This document shows positions 48,211 to 57,141 of a stretch of DNA of 64,000 bases, piece by piece. The stretch comes from Streptomyces noursei ATCC 11455 (GTDB lineage: Bacteria; Actinomycetota; Actinomycetes; Streptomycetales; Streptomycetaceae). The position numbers and the translations under genes are program-made. Numbering within the stretch: position 1 is the stretch's first letter; each line of letters starts with the position of its first letter. The notes beneath the pieces are model-generated. The model made no database searches. It saw only the letters and a program-made list of their open reading frames with translations, and was not told the DNA's origin. The stretch spans positions 3,286,001 to 3,350,000 of the forward strand of contig NZ_CP011533.1 of NCBI RefSeq assembly GCF_001704275.1, read 5' to 3'.

Positions 48211-49064
48211 CCCGCCGGCTGCTGCGCTGGTCGCCGCTGGCGCCGGCCACCGTCCTGCTGGTGCTCTTCCTGGCCGGCCCGGTCGGATACTGCGGCTACC
48301 TCGCCGTCACCGACACCCAGCTCACCGGCCAGGAGTCGGCGTCCTTCGTCGGCCTGGCCAACTTCCGGCACGCGCTGGCCGATCCGGAGTTCCGCAACGC
48401 GGTGCTGCTGACCCTGGTGTTCACCGTGGTCTCGGCGCTCCTGGGGCAGAACACGCTGGGGCTGGCGCTGGCCGGGCTGCTGCGGCGCGCGTCGCGACCC
48501 GTGCGGACGGTGACCGGCGCGGTGGTGATCACCGCGTGGGTGCTCCCGGAGATCGTGGCCGGCTTTTTGCTGTACACCTTCTTCGAGCGGCGCGGCACCC
48601 TCAACGCCGTGCTGGCCTGGCTCCATCTGCCCACCCAGGACTGGCTGTTCACGCTGCCGATCCTGGCGGTGTCGTTCGCCAACGTCTGGCGCGGCACGGC
48701 GTTCTCGATGCTGGTCTACTCGGCGGCGCTGGCCGAGATCCCGCAGGAGGTCACCGAGTCGGCGGAGGTGGACGGCGCGGGCGGGCTGCGGCGGCTGTGG
48801 CACATCACCCTGCCGATGATCCGCCGCTCCATCGGCACCAACCTGATGCTCAACACCCTCCAGACGCTCTCGGTGTTCGGGCTGATCTGGGCGCTCACCC
48901 GGGGCGGCCCCGGCAACCGGAGCCAGACGCTGCCGGTGTTCATGTACGACCAGGCGTTCGTGAAGTCGCTGATCGGGTACGGCACCGCGGTGGCGCTGCT
49001 GCTGCTCGTGGTGGGCGCGCTGTTCTCGGCGGTGTATCTGCGACTGCTGCGGGAGGAGGTCTGA
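48207..49064 (+). CDS. ABC importer permease 1 (MalF-like)
   Basis: A 285-residue permease with six predicted spans and the EAA loop EIPQEVTESAEVDGAGGLRR (about 181-200) that docks the ATPase. The GTG at 48207 overlaps the binding-protein stop as GTGA. It pairs with the next permease to form the membrane channel. No ATPase gene is in the operon; in Streptomyces sugar importers commonly share the MsiK ATPase, which is inferred here. Confidence 0.93.
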   Translation: MTRRLLRWSPLAPATVLLVLFLAGPVGYCGYLAVTDTQLTGQESASFVGLANFRHALADPEFRNAVLLTLVFTVVSALLGQNTLGLALAGLLRRASRPVRTVTGAVVITAWVLPEIVAGFLLYTFFERRGTLNAVLAWLHLPTQDWLFTLPILAVSFANVWRGTAFSMLVYSAALAEIPQEVTESAEVDGAGGLRRLWHITLPMIRRSIGTNLMLNTLQTLSVFGLIWALTRGGPGNRSQTLPVFMYDQAFVKSLIGYGTAVALLLLVVGALFSAVYLRLLREEV

Positions 49065-49927
49065 TGCGGGGCGGGCGACGGCGCCGGGAGCGGTGGCCGC
49101 TCGCGCGGCGGGCGGTCCGGCGCCGGGCGTCCGCCGACGCCGCGCTGCTGGTGGTCGCGGTGGCGTTCGCGGTGCCGCTGGCATGGCTGGTGCTGGCGTC
49201 GCTGGACGAGCGGGCCACGCTCCGGGTGCGGCTGCCCGCCGCCCCCACGCTGCACAACTTCACGGCGGTGCTCACCGACGAGATCACCTTCACGCCGATG
49301 CTCAACAGCCTGCTGATCTGCGGCGGGGCGACACTGCTCACGGTGGGCTGCGCGGCGCTGGCCGCCTATCCGCTGTCCCGCTTCCGGTCCCGCTTCGCCC
49401 GGCCGTACCTGCTCACCGTGCTGTTCTCGGCGTGCCTGCCGGTCACCGCGATCATGGTGCCGGTCTATGCGCTGTTCGTCCGGGTGGATCTGATCGACAC
49501 CCGGTACGGCACCGCGCTGTTCCTGGCCGCCGCCCAACTTCCGTTCGCGGTCTGGCTGATGAAGAACTTCATGGACGGGGTGCCGGCGGCGCTGGAGGAG
49601 GCGGCGTGGACCGACGGCGCGTCCTGGTTCCAGACCCTGCTGCGGATCATCCTGCCGCTGATGGGGCCCGGCCTCTCGGTCGTCGCGGTCTACACCTTCA
49701 TCATGATGTGGGGGAATTTCTTCGTCCCGTTCATGTTGCTGCTCTCACCGGAGCAACTCCCGGCGTCGGTCAGCATTTTCACTTTCTTCGGGAATTACGG
49801 CGCGATCGCCTTCGGGGAACTCGCCGCATTCTCCGTCCTGTACTCGACACCAGTGATCCTGCTGTACATCCTTATCTCAAAACGGCTGGGCGGCGGCTTC
49901 ACCCTGGGCGGCGCCGTGAAGGGCTGA
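49064..49927 (+). CDS. ABC importer permease 2 (MalG-like)
   Basis: A 287-residue permease. An Arg-rich N-terminus (RGGRRRRERW) precedes six spans; the EAA loop is PAALEEAAWTDGASWFQTLL (about 175-194). The ATG at 49064 shares one base with the preceding stop (TGATG). The last 50 codons (from about 49700) have visibly lower third-position GC than the rest. It completes the binding protein plus two permeases. The terminator is not obvious. Confidence 0.93.
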   Translation: MRGGRRRRERWPLARRAVRRRASADAALLVVAVAFAVPLAWLVLASLDERATLRVRLPAAPTLHNFTAVLTDEITFTPMLNSLLICGGATLLTVGCAALAAYPLSRFRSRFARPYLLTVLFSACLPVTAIMVPVYALFVRVDLIDTRYGTALFLAAAQLPFAVWLMKNFMDGVPAALEEAAWTDGASWFQTLLRIILPLMGPGLSVVAVYTFIMMWGNFFVPFMLLLSPEQLPASVSIFTFFGNYGAIAFGELAAFSVLYSTPVILLYILISKRLGGGFTLGGAVKG

Positions 49928-50086
49928 CCCGTCACCACGAAGCCGCTGGCCAGCAGCATGATCGGCGAGAATTGCCGGGAAACGACCGAAAGTCGGCGCA
50001 GACGCGGCGGACACTCCGTAGCTTCCTCCAACCGGCAAACTTGGACATCCACACGATAGGAGTCCGGCCACCCCGTCACTTACCGT

Positions 50087-50797
50087 GTGCCGGTGAACAC
50101 GCACGATGGGGATGCAGTCAGGCCCCCTTTCAACGCCGCCGCCGCCCGCCGGCTGCGCGAGGCCCTCGGCATGACCCACGCGCATGTCGCCTACGGAATC
50201 TGGGCCGCCTATGGAATTCGACTGGAACCGACGACGGTGGCCTCCTGGGAATTGGGCGAGGGCGCCCCCACCGAGGCCGAGCTGACCGCGCTGGCCGGCG
50301 CCCTGTGGTGCGCCCCCGCCGAACTCCTCGGCGCTCCCCGCACGCTCCGCGAATTCCGGCTGTCGCTCGGTCTCGCGCCGGCCGACCTGGCGCTGCGGAT
50401 CGGCATGGACCAGGCGGCGTACGAACGGCTGGAGGCCGACGGGCGGTGGACCGGCACCGACCGGCAGGCCGCGACGCTGGCCGCCGAACTCAGGCTGCCG
50501 CTGCCCGCACTGATCCGCTTCACCGGCCAGCAGGCCCGGCTCGTGGAGCTGCTGACCAGCGCCGCCACCACCCGCTGGCAGGGGTACGTCCGCCCGGTCG
50601 GCAAGCTCGCGCCACTGCCCAAGGAACGGCTCCAGCAGGCCCTCCAGGAACTGCACGAGGAGTACCACGCCCGGATGACCGCCTCGCTCAGCTGGACCGG
50701 TGGGGACGCCGCCGGCGAGGCCGGGCGGGCGGGCCGGGAGTTCCTCGACGACATCGCGGCGGAGTTCTGGCGGCGGGTCGGCGAGTCGGCGCTCTGA
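50087..50797 (+). CDS. Tandem XRE-type helix-turn-helix regulator
   Basis: A 236-residue protein. Two XRE-like segments can be seen: about residues 18-80 (RRLREALGMTHAHVAYGIW ... TVASWELGEGAPTEAELTAL) and about 86-145 (REFRLSLGLAPADLALRIGM ... YERLEADGRWT). A C-terminal helical part (KERLQQALQELHEEYHARM) may dimerise. GTG at 50087 or 50093 is the likely start; AGGAG is 27-33 nt upstream, too far, while TACCGT directly precedes, so a leaderless mRNA is possible. It lies between the importer and the MacB-type system. The target is unknown. Confidence 0.82.
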   Translation: MPVNTHDGDAVRPPFNAAAARRLREALGMTHAHVAYGIWAAYGIRLEPTTVASWELGEGAPTEAELTALAGALWCAPAELLGAPRTLREFRLSLGLAPADLALRIGMDQAAYERLEADGRWTGTDRQAATLAAELRLPLPALIRFTGQQARLVELLTSAATTRWQGYVRPVGKLAPLPKERLQQALQELHEEYHARMTASLSWTGGDAAGEAGRAGREFLDDIAAEFWRRVGESAL

Positions 50798-51030
50798 CGC
50801 CCACCGGCACGGCCCGGACACGTCCGCGTCGGTCTGCGGGCGGACGGCCGTCCGTCCTGAGGAGGACGCCGGCGCAGGCTGTGGCACTTCCGGCCGGTGC
50901 GGCTTTCGGTCCTTCCGGCCGAAGAATGGGCTGACCTGCGGCATCGAAGATGGGGACAGCGCTTTGCGAGGTCAGTGGTGCTGGCTGCGCACTGTTCGCG
51001 CCGTCCGTCCCGTCGCCCCCAGGAGTTGTG

Positions 51031-51837
51031 GTGCCGCACACCGCCGTCCCCCGTCCGGAATTCCCCGCCCACGCCACCCAGGCGTCCCCCGCCACCACGG
51101 CCGTCGCCGCCCGGGCCGCGGGGCTGAGCAAGGTCTACGGCCAGGGCGAGACCCGGGTGGTCGCCCTGGACTCCGTCGACGTGGAGTTCGAGCGGGCCCG
51201 GTTCACCGCCATCATGGGGCCGTCCGGATCGGGCAAGTCCACGCTGATGCACTGCATGGCCGGGCTGGATGCGATATCCACCGGTTCGGCGCGAATCGGC
51301 GACGTGGAGCTGGCCTCGCTGAACGACAAGCAGCTGACCCGGCTCCGCCGCGACAAGATCGGCTTCATCTTCCAGGCGTTCAACCTGCTGCCCACGCTCA
51401 CCGCGCTGGAGAACATCACGCTGCCGATGGACATCGCCGGCCGCCGCCCCGACCGGGAGTGGGTGAGCCGGGTCGTGGAGACCGTCGGCCTGTCGGGGCG
51501 GCTCGGGCACCGGCCGTCGCAACTGTCCGGCGGCCAGCAGCAGCGGGTCGCGGTGGCGCGGGCGCTGGCCGCCCAGCCGGAGATCATCTTCGCGGACGAG
51601 CCGACCGGCAACCTCGACTCCCGCTCCGGCGCCGAGGTGCTGGGCTTCCTGCGGGAGTCGGTGCAGGCGATGGGCCAGACGGTGGTGATGGTCACCCACG
51701 ACCCGGTCGCCGCCGGCTACGCGGACCGGGTGATCTTCCTGGCCGACGGCCACATCGTGGACGAGCTGCGCGGGCCGACCGCGGACACCGTCCTGGACCG
51801 GATGCGCATGTTCGACGCCAAGGGCCGTACGAGCTGA
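51031..51837 (+). CDS. MacB/LolD-type ABC transporter ATPase
   Basis: A 268-residue ATPase with a non-conserved N-terminus of about 28 residues, then Walker A GPSGSGKST (63-71), Q-loop FIFQAFNLLPTLTALEN, signature LSGGQQQRVAVARAL, Walker B IIFADEPTGNLD and H-loop VMVTHDP. The FxxQxFNLLP and DEPTGNLD signatures place it with FtsX-permease (MacB/LolD/SalX) systems, not sugar importers. The GTG at 51031 has AGGAG five bases upstream; a neighbouring GTG at 51028 is too close to it. The FtsX permease gene follows after 122 nt. Confidence 0.94.
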   Translation: MPHTAVPRPEFPAHATQASPATTAVAARAAGLSKVYGQGETRVVALDSVDVEFERARFTAIMGPSGSGKSTLMHCMAGLDAISTGSARIGDVELASLNDKQLTRLRRDKIGFIFQAFNLLPTLTALENITLPMDIAGRRPDREWVSRVVETVGLSGRLGHRPSQLSGGQQQRVAVARALAAQPEIIFADEPTGNLDSRSGAEVLGFLRESVQAMGQTVVMVTHDPVAAGYADRVIFLADGHIVDELRGPTADTVLDRMRMFDAKGRTS

Positions 51838-51916
51838 GAGCCGTACGCGCCTCCCGCCCGATCCTCGGGCCCTCCCCGCCCCCGGCCGGTGCCAGACCCC
51901 AGGCCGGACCCGGCGG

Positions 51917-51945
51917 ACCTCCAGGACCCAGCCCACCTCCAGGAC
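51917..51945 (+). repeat. Short direct repeat before permease gene
   Basis: ACCTCCAGGAC occurs at 51917-51927 and 51935-51945, an 18-bp period, in the gap between the ATPase and permease genes. The second copy lies 15 nt before the permease start. It may only reflect local slippage. Confidence 0.5.
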
Positions 51946-51959
51946 TGAACACCACCACC

Positions 51960-54530
51960 ATGCTCCGTACAGCTCTGCGCAACATCGTCGCGCACAAGGC
52001 CCGCCTGATGATGACCGCGCTCGCGGTCGTCCTCGGTACCGCGTTCGTCTCCGGCACGCTGATCTTCGGCGACACCGTCGGCGCGGCGTACCGCAACGCC
52101 ATGTCCAAGAACCTCAAGGACGTCGCCGTCTCCGTGCAGTCGACGTCCCCCCGCACCGCCGACGGCGACGGCGAGGAGCCGGCGGACGGCCGGCGCGACA
52201 GCGCCCTGACCGACCCGCTCGCGGACCGGATCCGCACGCTGCCGGGCGTGGCGTCCGTACGCCCGTCCCTGTCCGGCGACACCATCGTGGTCGGCAAGGA
52301 CAACCAGCCGCTCGGCCGTGAGTGGGGCAACCGCGGCGTCAACTACGTCCCGGACCGGGACGGCAAGGACAGCCGCTACCCGCTGAAGGAGGGCCGCGCA
52401 CCGGCCTCCGCCGGCGAGCTCGCGCTGGACGCCAAGTCCGCGCAGCGCGGCGGCTACGCGCTCGGCGACACCGTGCGTTTCGCGACCAACGGCCCGGCGC
52501 TGACCAAGAAGCTGGTCGGCATCGTGGGCACGGACGACCCGCAGGTGACGTCGGGGTCCAGCCTCGCGCTCTTCGACACCGGCACCGCGCAGAAGCTGTT
52601 TCTGCACCCGGGCCAGTACGACGAGCTGGTGGTCACCGCCAAGCCCGGCACCGACAACCAGGCACTGACCGAGCAGGTCCGCACACTGCTGCCCAAGGAC
52701 CGCGCCGTCGCCACCAGCGGCACCGAACTCGCCTCCCAGGAGGCCAGGTTCATCACCGAGAGCACCGGCTCGCTGACGAAGATGCTGCTGACCTTCGCGG
52801 GCATCGCGCTGTTCGTCGGTGTCTTCATCATCGCCAACACCTTCACCATGCTCATCGCCCAGCGCAGCCGCGAGATCGCGCTGATGCGCGCGGTCGGCGC
52901 CTCCCGTCGTCAGGTGGTGCGCTCGGTGCTGGCCGAGGCGGGCCTGCTGGGGCTGGCCTCCTCGGCCGTCGGCTTCGCGCTCGGCCTGGGAATCGCGGTC
53001 GGCCTGCGTCCGCTGCTGAACGCCACCGGCGCCGGCTTCCCCGACGGCCCGTTGATCATCAGCCCGTCCGCGGTGCTCACCGCCCTCGGCGTCGGGGTGC
53101 TGGTGACCGTGCTGGCCGCCTGGCTGCCGTCCCGCAAGGCGGCCAGGATCGCTCCGATCGAGGCGCTGAACACCGTCGAGGCGCCGCCGGCCCAGCGCGG
53201 CCTGGTCCTCCGCAACACCCTGGGCGCGGTGGTCACCGCCCTCGGAGTGACGGCCATGCTGTACGTCTCCACGCAGAAGGACAGCGACGCGCTGACCGTG
53301 GCTATGGCGGGCGGCGTCCTCACCCTGACCGGCGTGATCATCCTGGCCCCGCTGCTGTCGCGTCCGCTGGTGGCGCTGGCCGGCAAGGTCACCACCCGGC
53401 TCTTCGGCGTCACCGGCAAGCTGGCCAAGGAGAACGCGCTGCGCAACCCGCGCCGCACCGCCGCCACCGCCTCGGCGCTGATGATCGGTCTCGCACTGAT
53501 CACCGGCATGACGGTGGGCGGGAACTCCGTCCAGCGCGCCACGGACGAGATGGTCGCCAAGGACCTGAAGGCCGACTACCAGGTCACCTCCTCCCACTTC
53601 GACGGGATCGACCCCCGGCTCTCGAAGAAGGCGGCGCGGGTGCCGGGCGTCGAGGCCGTCGCCTCGCTGCGGCAGGTCGCCGTCAGGACGACGGGCGGCG
53701 GGTTCCTCTCCCTCACCGGCACCGACCTGGCCCAGCTGCCCAAGGTGACCGACGTCCGGTTCGACAGCGGTTCCTACGACGCCGTACGGGGCAACGGGAT
53801 CGCGGTGTCCCGCACCAAGGCCGAGGAGTTGGGCTGGAAGCTCGGCGACACCGTCGAAGCGGAGTTCTTCAGCGGCAAGGCCAAGAAGCAGAAGCTGACG
53901 ATCACCGGCATCTACCAGGACAACAGGATCGTCCGCGACGCGCTGGGCGCGGCATCCCTGGTCGACCCGCACAAGAAGCCGTTCAAGGACGACGAGGTGC
54001 TGGTCAAGGCCGCCGACGGCGCCTCCGCCGGTCTGGGCAAGGAGATCCGCGACGCCCTCGGCAACAGCCCGCTGCTGAAGGTCCAGGACCGCGACGCGCT
54101 GCGCAACCAGGACGCCGGCGCCATCAACACCATGCTGAACATGATGTACGGGCTGCTCGGCATGGCCGTGGTCATCGCGGTCCTGGGCGTCGTCAACACC
54201 CTGGCGATGTCGGTCTTCGAGCGGACCCGCGAGATCGGCATGCTCCGCGCCATCGGGCTGCCCCGCACCGGCATCAAGCAGATGGTCCGTCTGGAGTCGG
54301 TGGTCATCTCCCTGTTCGGCGCGGTGCTCGGCATCGGCGTGGGTGTCTTCCTCGCCTGGGCCGGCGGCAGCATGACCGCCAAGTCCCTCCCGACGTACGA
54401 AATGGTCCTGCCCTGGGGCCGGTTGGCGCTCTTCTTCGGGATCGCCCTGGTGGTCGGCGTCCTGGCGGCCGCCTGGCCCGCCCGCCGCGCCGCCCGCCTG
54501 AACCCGCTGGAGTCCATCGGCGCGCAGTAG
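51960..54530 (+). CDS. FtsX/MacB-type ABC permease, duplicated
   Basis: An 856-residue permease made of two FtsX units. TM1 (about 17-37) is followed by an extracytoplasmic MacB_PCD-type domain (about 40-265) and an FtsX core with RSREIALMRAVGASRRQVV (about 303-321). A second unit has a KENALRNPRRTAATASALMIG start, another extracytoplasmic domain and RTREIGMLRAIGLPRTGIK near the end. Such proteins export peptides or lipids, or transmit force, rather than import. The ribosome-binding site is weak. It is paired with the preceding ATPase and followed by a strong hairpin. Confidence 0.94.
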   Translation: MLRTALRNIVAHKARLMMTALAVVLGTAFVSGTLIFGDTVGAAYRNAMSKNLKDVAVSVQSTSPRTADGDGEEPADGRRDSALTDPLADRIRTLPGVASVRPSLSGDTIVVGKDNQPLGREWGNRGVNYVPDRDGKDSRYPLKEGRAPASAGELALDAKSAQRGGYALGDTVRFATNGPALTKKLVGIVGTDDPQVTSGSSLALFDTGTAQKLFLHPGQYDELVVTAKPGTDNQALTEQVRTLLPKDRAVATSGTELASQEARFITESTGSLTKMLLTFAGIALFVGVFIIANTFTMLIAQRSREIALMRAVGASRRQVVRSVLAEAGLLGLASSAVGFALGLGIAVGLRPLLNATGAGFPDGPLIISPSAVLTALGVGVLVTVLAAWLPSRKAARIAPIEALNTVEAPPAQRGLVLRNTLGAVVTALGVTAMLYVSTQKDSDALTVAMAGGVLTLTGVIILAPLLSRPLVALAGKVTTRLFGVTGKLAKENALRNPRRTAATASALMIGLALITGMTVGGNSVQRATDEMVAKDLKADYQVTSSHFDGIDPRLSKKAARVPGVEAVASLRQVAVRTTGGGFLSLTGTDLAQLPKVTDVRFDSGSYDAVRGNGIAVSRTKAEELGWKLGDTVEAEFFSGKAKKQKLTITGIYQDNRIVRDALGAASLVDPHKKPFKDDEVLVKAADGASAGLGKEIRDALGNSPLLKVQDRDALRNQDAGAINTMLNMMYGLLGMAVVIAVLGVVNTLAMSVFERTREIGMLRAIGLPRTGIKQMVRLESVVISLFGAVLGIGVGVFLAWAGGSMTAKSLPTYEMVLPWGRLALFFGIALVVGVLAAAWPARRAARLNPLESIGAQ

Positions 54531-54555
54531 TCCCGTACGCCGACCGCCTTCACCC

Positions 54556-54593
54556 CCCGGTCCCCGCTCCTCAACCGAGGTGCGGGGACCGGG
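54556..54593 (+). terminator. Hairpin terminator after FtsX permease
   Basis: CCCGGTCCCCGC (54556-54567) pairs perfectly with GCGGGGACCGGG (54582-54593), and the loop itself contains CCTC-AACC-GAGG. 25 nt after the stop. Confidence 0.85.
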
Positions 54594-54609
54594 CGTTGCG
54601 CCGGATCCC

Positions 54610-54638
54610 TTGACACCCCACGCACTGTCATGGACATT
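54610..54638 (+). promoter_or_regulatory. Putative promoter of the secreted-protein gene
   Basis: A perfect TTGACA (54610-54615) is followed after 17 nt by GACATT (54633-54638), a weak -10. It is the clearest consensus -35 box in the window and lies 112 nt before the gene start. The leader between has several CAGGC/CCAGGC repeats. Confidence 0.45.
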
Positions 54639-54749
54639 CCATTAGGCCCCAGTTGGTCCAGGCCAGCACAGGCACACGCACTCCGGCGCAGGTCGGCCCA
54701 GGCACGCCCGGACCAGCCCGGGCCACCCCCCACAGGTCCTGGAGGAATC

Positions 54750-55763
54750 GTGGACAGCCCCGGACTCGGAACCGCTTCCCGAGCACGCTCTCGTTCGTCC
54801 CTCACCGCCCTGGCCCTCGCCGCCTCGGCCCTCATCGCCCTGGTGGCGGTGGCCCCGGCCGCCCCCGCCACCGCCACCACCCACCCGGCCGCGGCCCGTA
54901 CCGCTCCGCCGCCCTCCCCCACCGCCCCGCACACCGGCGTCGTCATCGGGGCACGCACCCCGGCCCGCACCCCGGGGCGCGAGCACGCCGCCCGTACGTT
55001 CCTGGCCGGGCGCCGCGCCGTATCCGGCCCGGCGTGGACGCACCACCCCCGACTCCCCGGCGTTCGGCCGACCGCCGCGGCGCCCCGGGCGGGCCAGGTC
55101 ACCCACAACTGGTGGGGCGTCTTCCCCCAGCCCGGTACGCATGACGGCATCATGGCCACCCACACCGTCGACCCGTCCTACACGGTCACCGACGCCGACA
55201 ACGTCACCTACGCGCCCACCACCAAGGCCCAGAACTCGTGCATGGAGGTGGTGACCGCGTACACCAACACCGGCAACGAGATCTGGGCCTGGGACTGGTG
55301 CGGGACGGTCGGCCCGGCCAGGACCGTCCCCATCGACGACGCCTTCCTGAAGAACTACACCCCCGGCAACGGCGGGCCGGCCGCGTACAGCGTGCAGATG
55401 GTGCGGGACGACAACGCCGCCAACCGCTGGTCGGCCTACCTCTACAACTACCGCACCGCCGCCTGGGACCTGCTGTTCCGGCAGTCGGGCACGGACCAGA
55501 GCGGGCTGGACCACGGCTGGGACATGTTCGAGATCTACGCGAGCGTCGACCCGGCCACGGGAGAGGGGTACTACTGCACGGAGGCGCAGCGCACCAGCTT
55601 CGACAGCAGCGCCGTGCGGCTGCGCAGGAACGGTGCCTGGAAGCCGGCGGGCCCGTCCGACTCGCCGTGGACCGACACCGCCCCCGATCCGAACGCGTTC
55701 CTGTGCCCGCCGCTGAAGTTCATCCAGGCGGGCGCCGACGACCACTGGACCGTCCACCAGTAG
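54750..55763 (+). CDS. Secreted protein of unknown family
   Basis: The 337-residue product has a signal peptide (about 1-45, ALALAASALIALVAVAPAAPATA), a Pro/Thr/Arg-rich linker (to about 115) and a compact C-terminal domain rich in Trp, Tyr and Asn (THNWWGVFPQPGT, NSCMEVVTAYTNTGNEIWAW, WSAYLYNYRTAAWDLLFRQSG). It has four cysteines that could form two disulfides. I do not recognise the family; the aromatic content suggests a carbohydrate- or surface-binding fold, but no catalytic motif is seen. The GTG at 54750 has GGAGGAATC upstream. It has its own promoter and a bidirectional terminator. Confidence 0.75.
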   Translation: MDSPGLGTASRARSRSSLTALALAASALIALVAVAPAAPATATTHPAAARTAPPPSPTAPHTGVVIGARTPARTPGREHAARTFLAGRRAVSGPAWTHHPRLPGVRPTAAAPRAGQVTHNWWGVFPQPGTHDGIMATHTVDPSYTVTDADNVTYAPTTKAQNSCMEVVTAYTNTGNEIWAWDWCGTVGPARTVPIDDAFLKNYTPGNGGPAAYSVQMVRDDNAANRWSAYLYNYRTAAWDLLFRQSGTDQSGLDHGWDMFEIYASVDPATGEGYYCTEAQRTSFDSSAVRLRRNGAWKPAGPSDSPWTDTAPDPNAFLCPPLKFIQAGADDHWTVHQ

Positions 55764-55789
55764 CCGGAGAACGGGCAACCCAAGGAAAA

Positions 55790-55820
55790 CGGGCGGCGCA
55801 CCTCAACGGTGCGCCGCCCG
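55790..55820. terminator. Bidirectional terminator between secreted protein and pfkA
   Basis: CGGGCGGCGCACC (55790-55802) pairs perfectly with GGTGCGCCGCCCG (55808-55820), loop TCAAC. Read on the minus strand it is followed by TTTT (55789-55786), so it best serves pfkA. Confidence 0.9.
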
Positions 55821-55843
55821 TGCCGAGTTGACTCCGGCGTCGG

Positions 55844-56869
55844 TCAGAAGACCGACTCGGCCTCGTCCATGCGGTCCGCCGGGACCCGCTTGAGCTCGGT
55901 GATCGCCTCGGCCAGCGGGGTCATGACGATCTCCGTGCCGCGCAGCGCGGTCATCTTCCCGAAGTCGCCGCGGTGCGCGGCCTCGACCGCGTGCCAGCCG
56001 AAGCGGGTGGCCAGCACCCGGTCGTAGGCGGTGGGGGTGCCGCCGCGCTGGACGTGGCCGAGGATGACCGGGCGGGCCTCCTTGCCCAGGCGCTTCTCCA
56101 GTTCGTGGGCGAGGGCGGTGCCGATGCCGGAGAACCGCTCGTGGCCGAACTGGTCGATGGCGCCCTTCTTGTAGTCCATGGTGCCGGCGAGCGGGTGGGC
56201 GCCCTCGGCGACGCAGACCACCGCGAACTTCTTGCCCCGGGCGAACCGCTCCTCGACCATCTTCACCAGGTCGTTGACGTCGAACTCGCGCTCCGGCAGG
56301 CAGATGCCGTGGGCGCCGCCGGCCATCCCGGACTCCAGCGCGATCCAGCCCGCGTGCCGGCCCATGACCTCCACGACCATGACCCGCTGGTGCGATTCGG
56401 CGGTGGTCTTCAGGCGGTCGATCGCCTCGGTGGCCACGCCGACAGCGGTGTCGAAGCCGAAGGTGCGGTCGGTGGAGGAGATGTCGTTGTCGATCGTCTT
56501 GGGGACGCCGACCACCGGCATGCCGGCGTCGGCGAGCATCCGGGCGGCGGTGAGCGTGCCCTCGCCGCCGATCGGGATCAGGACGTCTATCCCGTACTCG
56601 CGGGAGAAGTCCTTGGCGCTCTCGCACGCCTCGCGCAGCCGGGCGCGCTCCAGGCGGGCGGAGCCGAGGATGGTGCCGCCGCGGGCGAGGATGCCGCTGA
56701 CCGCGTCCAGGTCGAGCTTGCGGAAGCGGCCGTCGAGCAGGCCCTTGAAGCCGTCCTCGAAACCGATGACCTCGTCTCCGTGGCCGGTGAGGGCGCGGTG
56801 GACGACGGACCGGATCACAGCATTCAGGCCGGGACAGTCGCCGCCCGCGGTGAGGACTCCGATACGCAT
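55844..56869 (-). CDS. pfkA: 6-phosphofructokinase (ATP-type, group III)
   Basis: The 341-residue enzyme phosphorylates fructose 6-phosphate. The N-terminal loop AGGDCPGLNAV (8-18) is intact; nucleotide loop GGEGT has Gly-104, which favours ATP, whereas Asp here marks PPi enzymes. PKTIDND has Lys-124 and catalytic Asp-127. Gly-104 with Lys-124 is the mixed signature of actinobacterial group III kinases. MGRHAGWIAL and GHVQRGGTPTAYDR fit. The ATG at 56869 follows AGGAG and begins the family N-terminus. It diverges from pta, so glycolysis and acetate genes flank one intergenic region. Confidence 0.97.
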   Translation of the reverse strand: MRIGVLTAGGDCPGLNAVIRSVVHRALTGHGDEVIGFEDGFKGLLDGRFRKLDLDAVSGILARGGTILGSARLERARLREACESAKDFSREYGIDVLIPIGGEGTLTAARMLADAGMPVVGVPKTIDNDISSTDRTFGFDTAVGVATEAIDRLKTTAESHQRVMVVEVMGRHAGWIALESGMAGGAHGICLPEREFDVNDLVKMVEERFARGKKFAVVCVAEGAHPLAGTMDYKKGAIDQFGHERFSGIGTALAHELEKRLGKEARPVILGHVQRGGTPTAYDRVLATRFGWHAVEAAHRGDFGKMTALRGTEIVMTPLAEAITELKRVPADRMDEAESVF

Positions 56870-57037
56870 CGTGCTGTGTCTCCTGTGCTCGCTGTCGGTT
56901 CGTGTGAGCCGGTCCGATTGTTTCACGGGCCCGTCGGTGCAACCCCGACCCCGGCCGCATGAGGGGACCACCCCCACTGTCCCCGCCCCGACCCCCACAG
57001 GGAAACTGGGAGAGCGACTTAGCCATCCGCGCAGGTA

Positions 57038-57065
57038 TTGTCAAGAGGGGCAAGCCCAGAATAAT
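57038..57065 (+). promoter_or_regulatory. Promoter of pta-ackA
   Basis: TTGTCA (57038-57043), 16-nt spacer, AATAAT (57060-57065), which matches the housekeeping -10 at five of six positions. The predicted start site lies about 70 nt before the pta GTG. Confidence 0.65.
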
Positions 57066-57141
57066 GGCTCATTTCGACCTTGTGAGCAGGGAAAACTCGC
57101 GAGCAGGTGCCTCGCGGCCATCGAATGGACGGAGACCACGC

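Noticed and set aside
51031..51837. ABC ATPase considered as the missing ATPase of the sugar importer
   Set aside because: Its sequence is MacB/LolD-like and it pairs with the FtsX permease; sugar-importer ATPases have a longer C-terminal regulatory domain.
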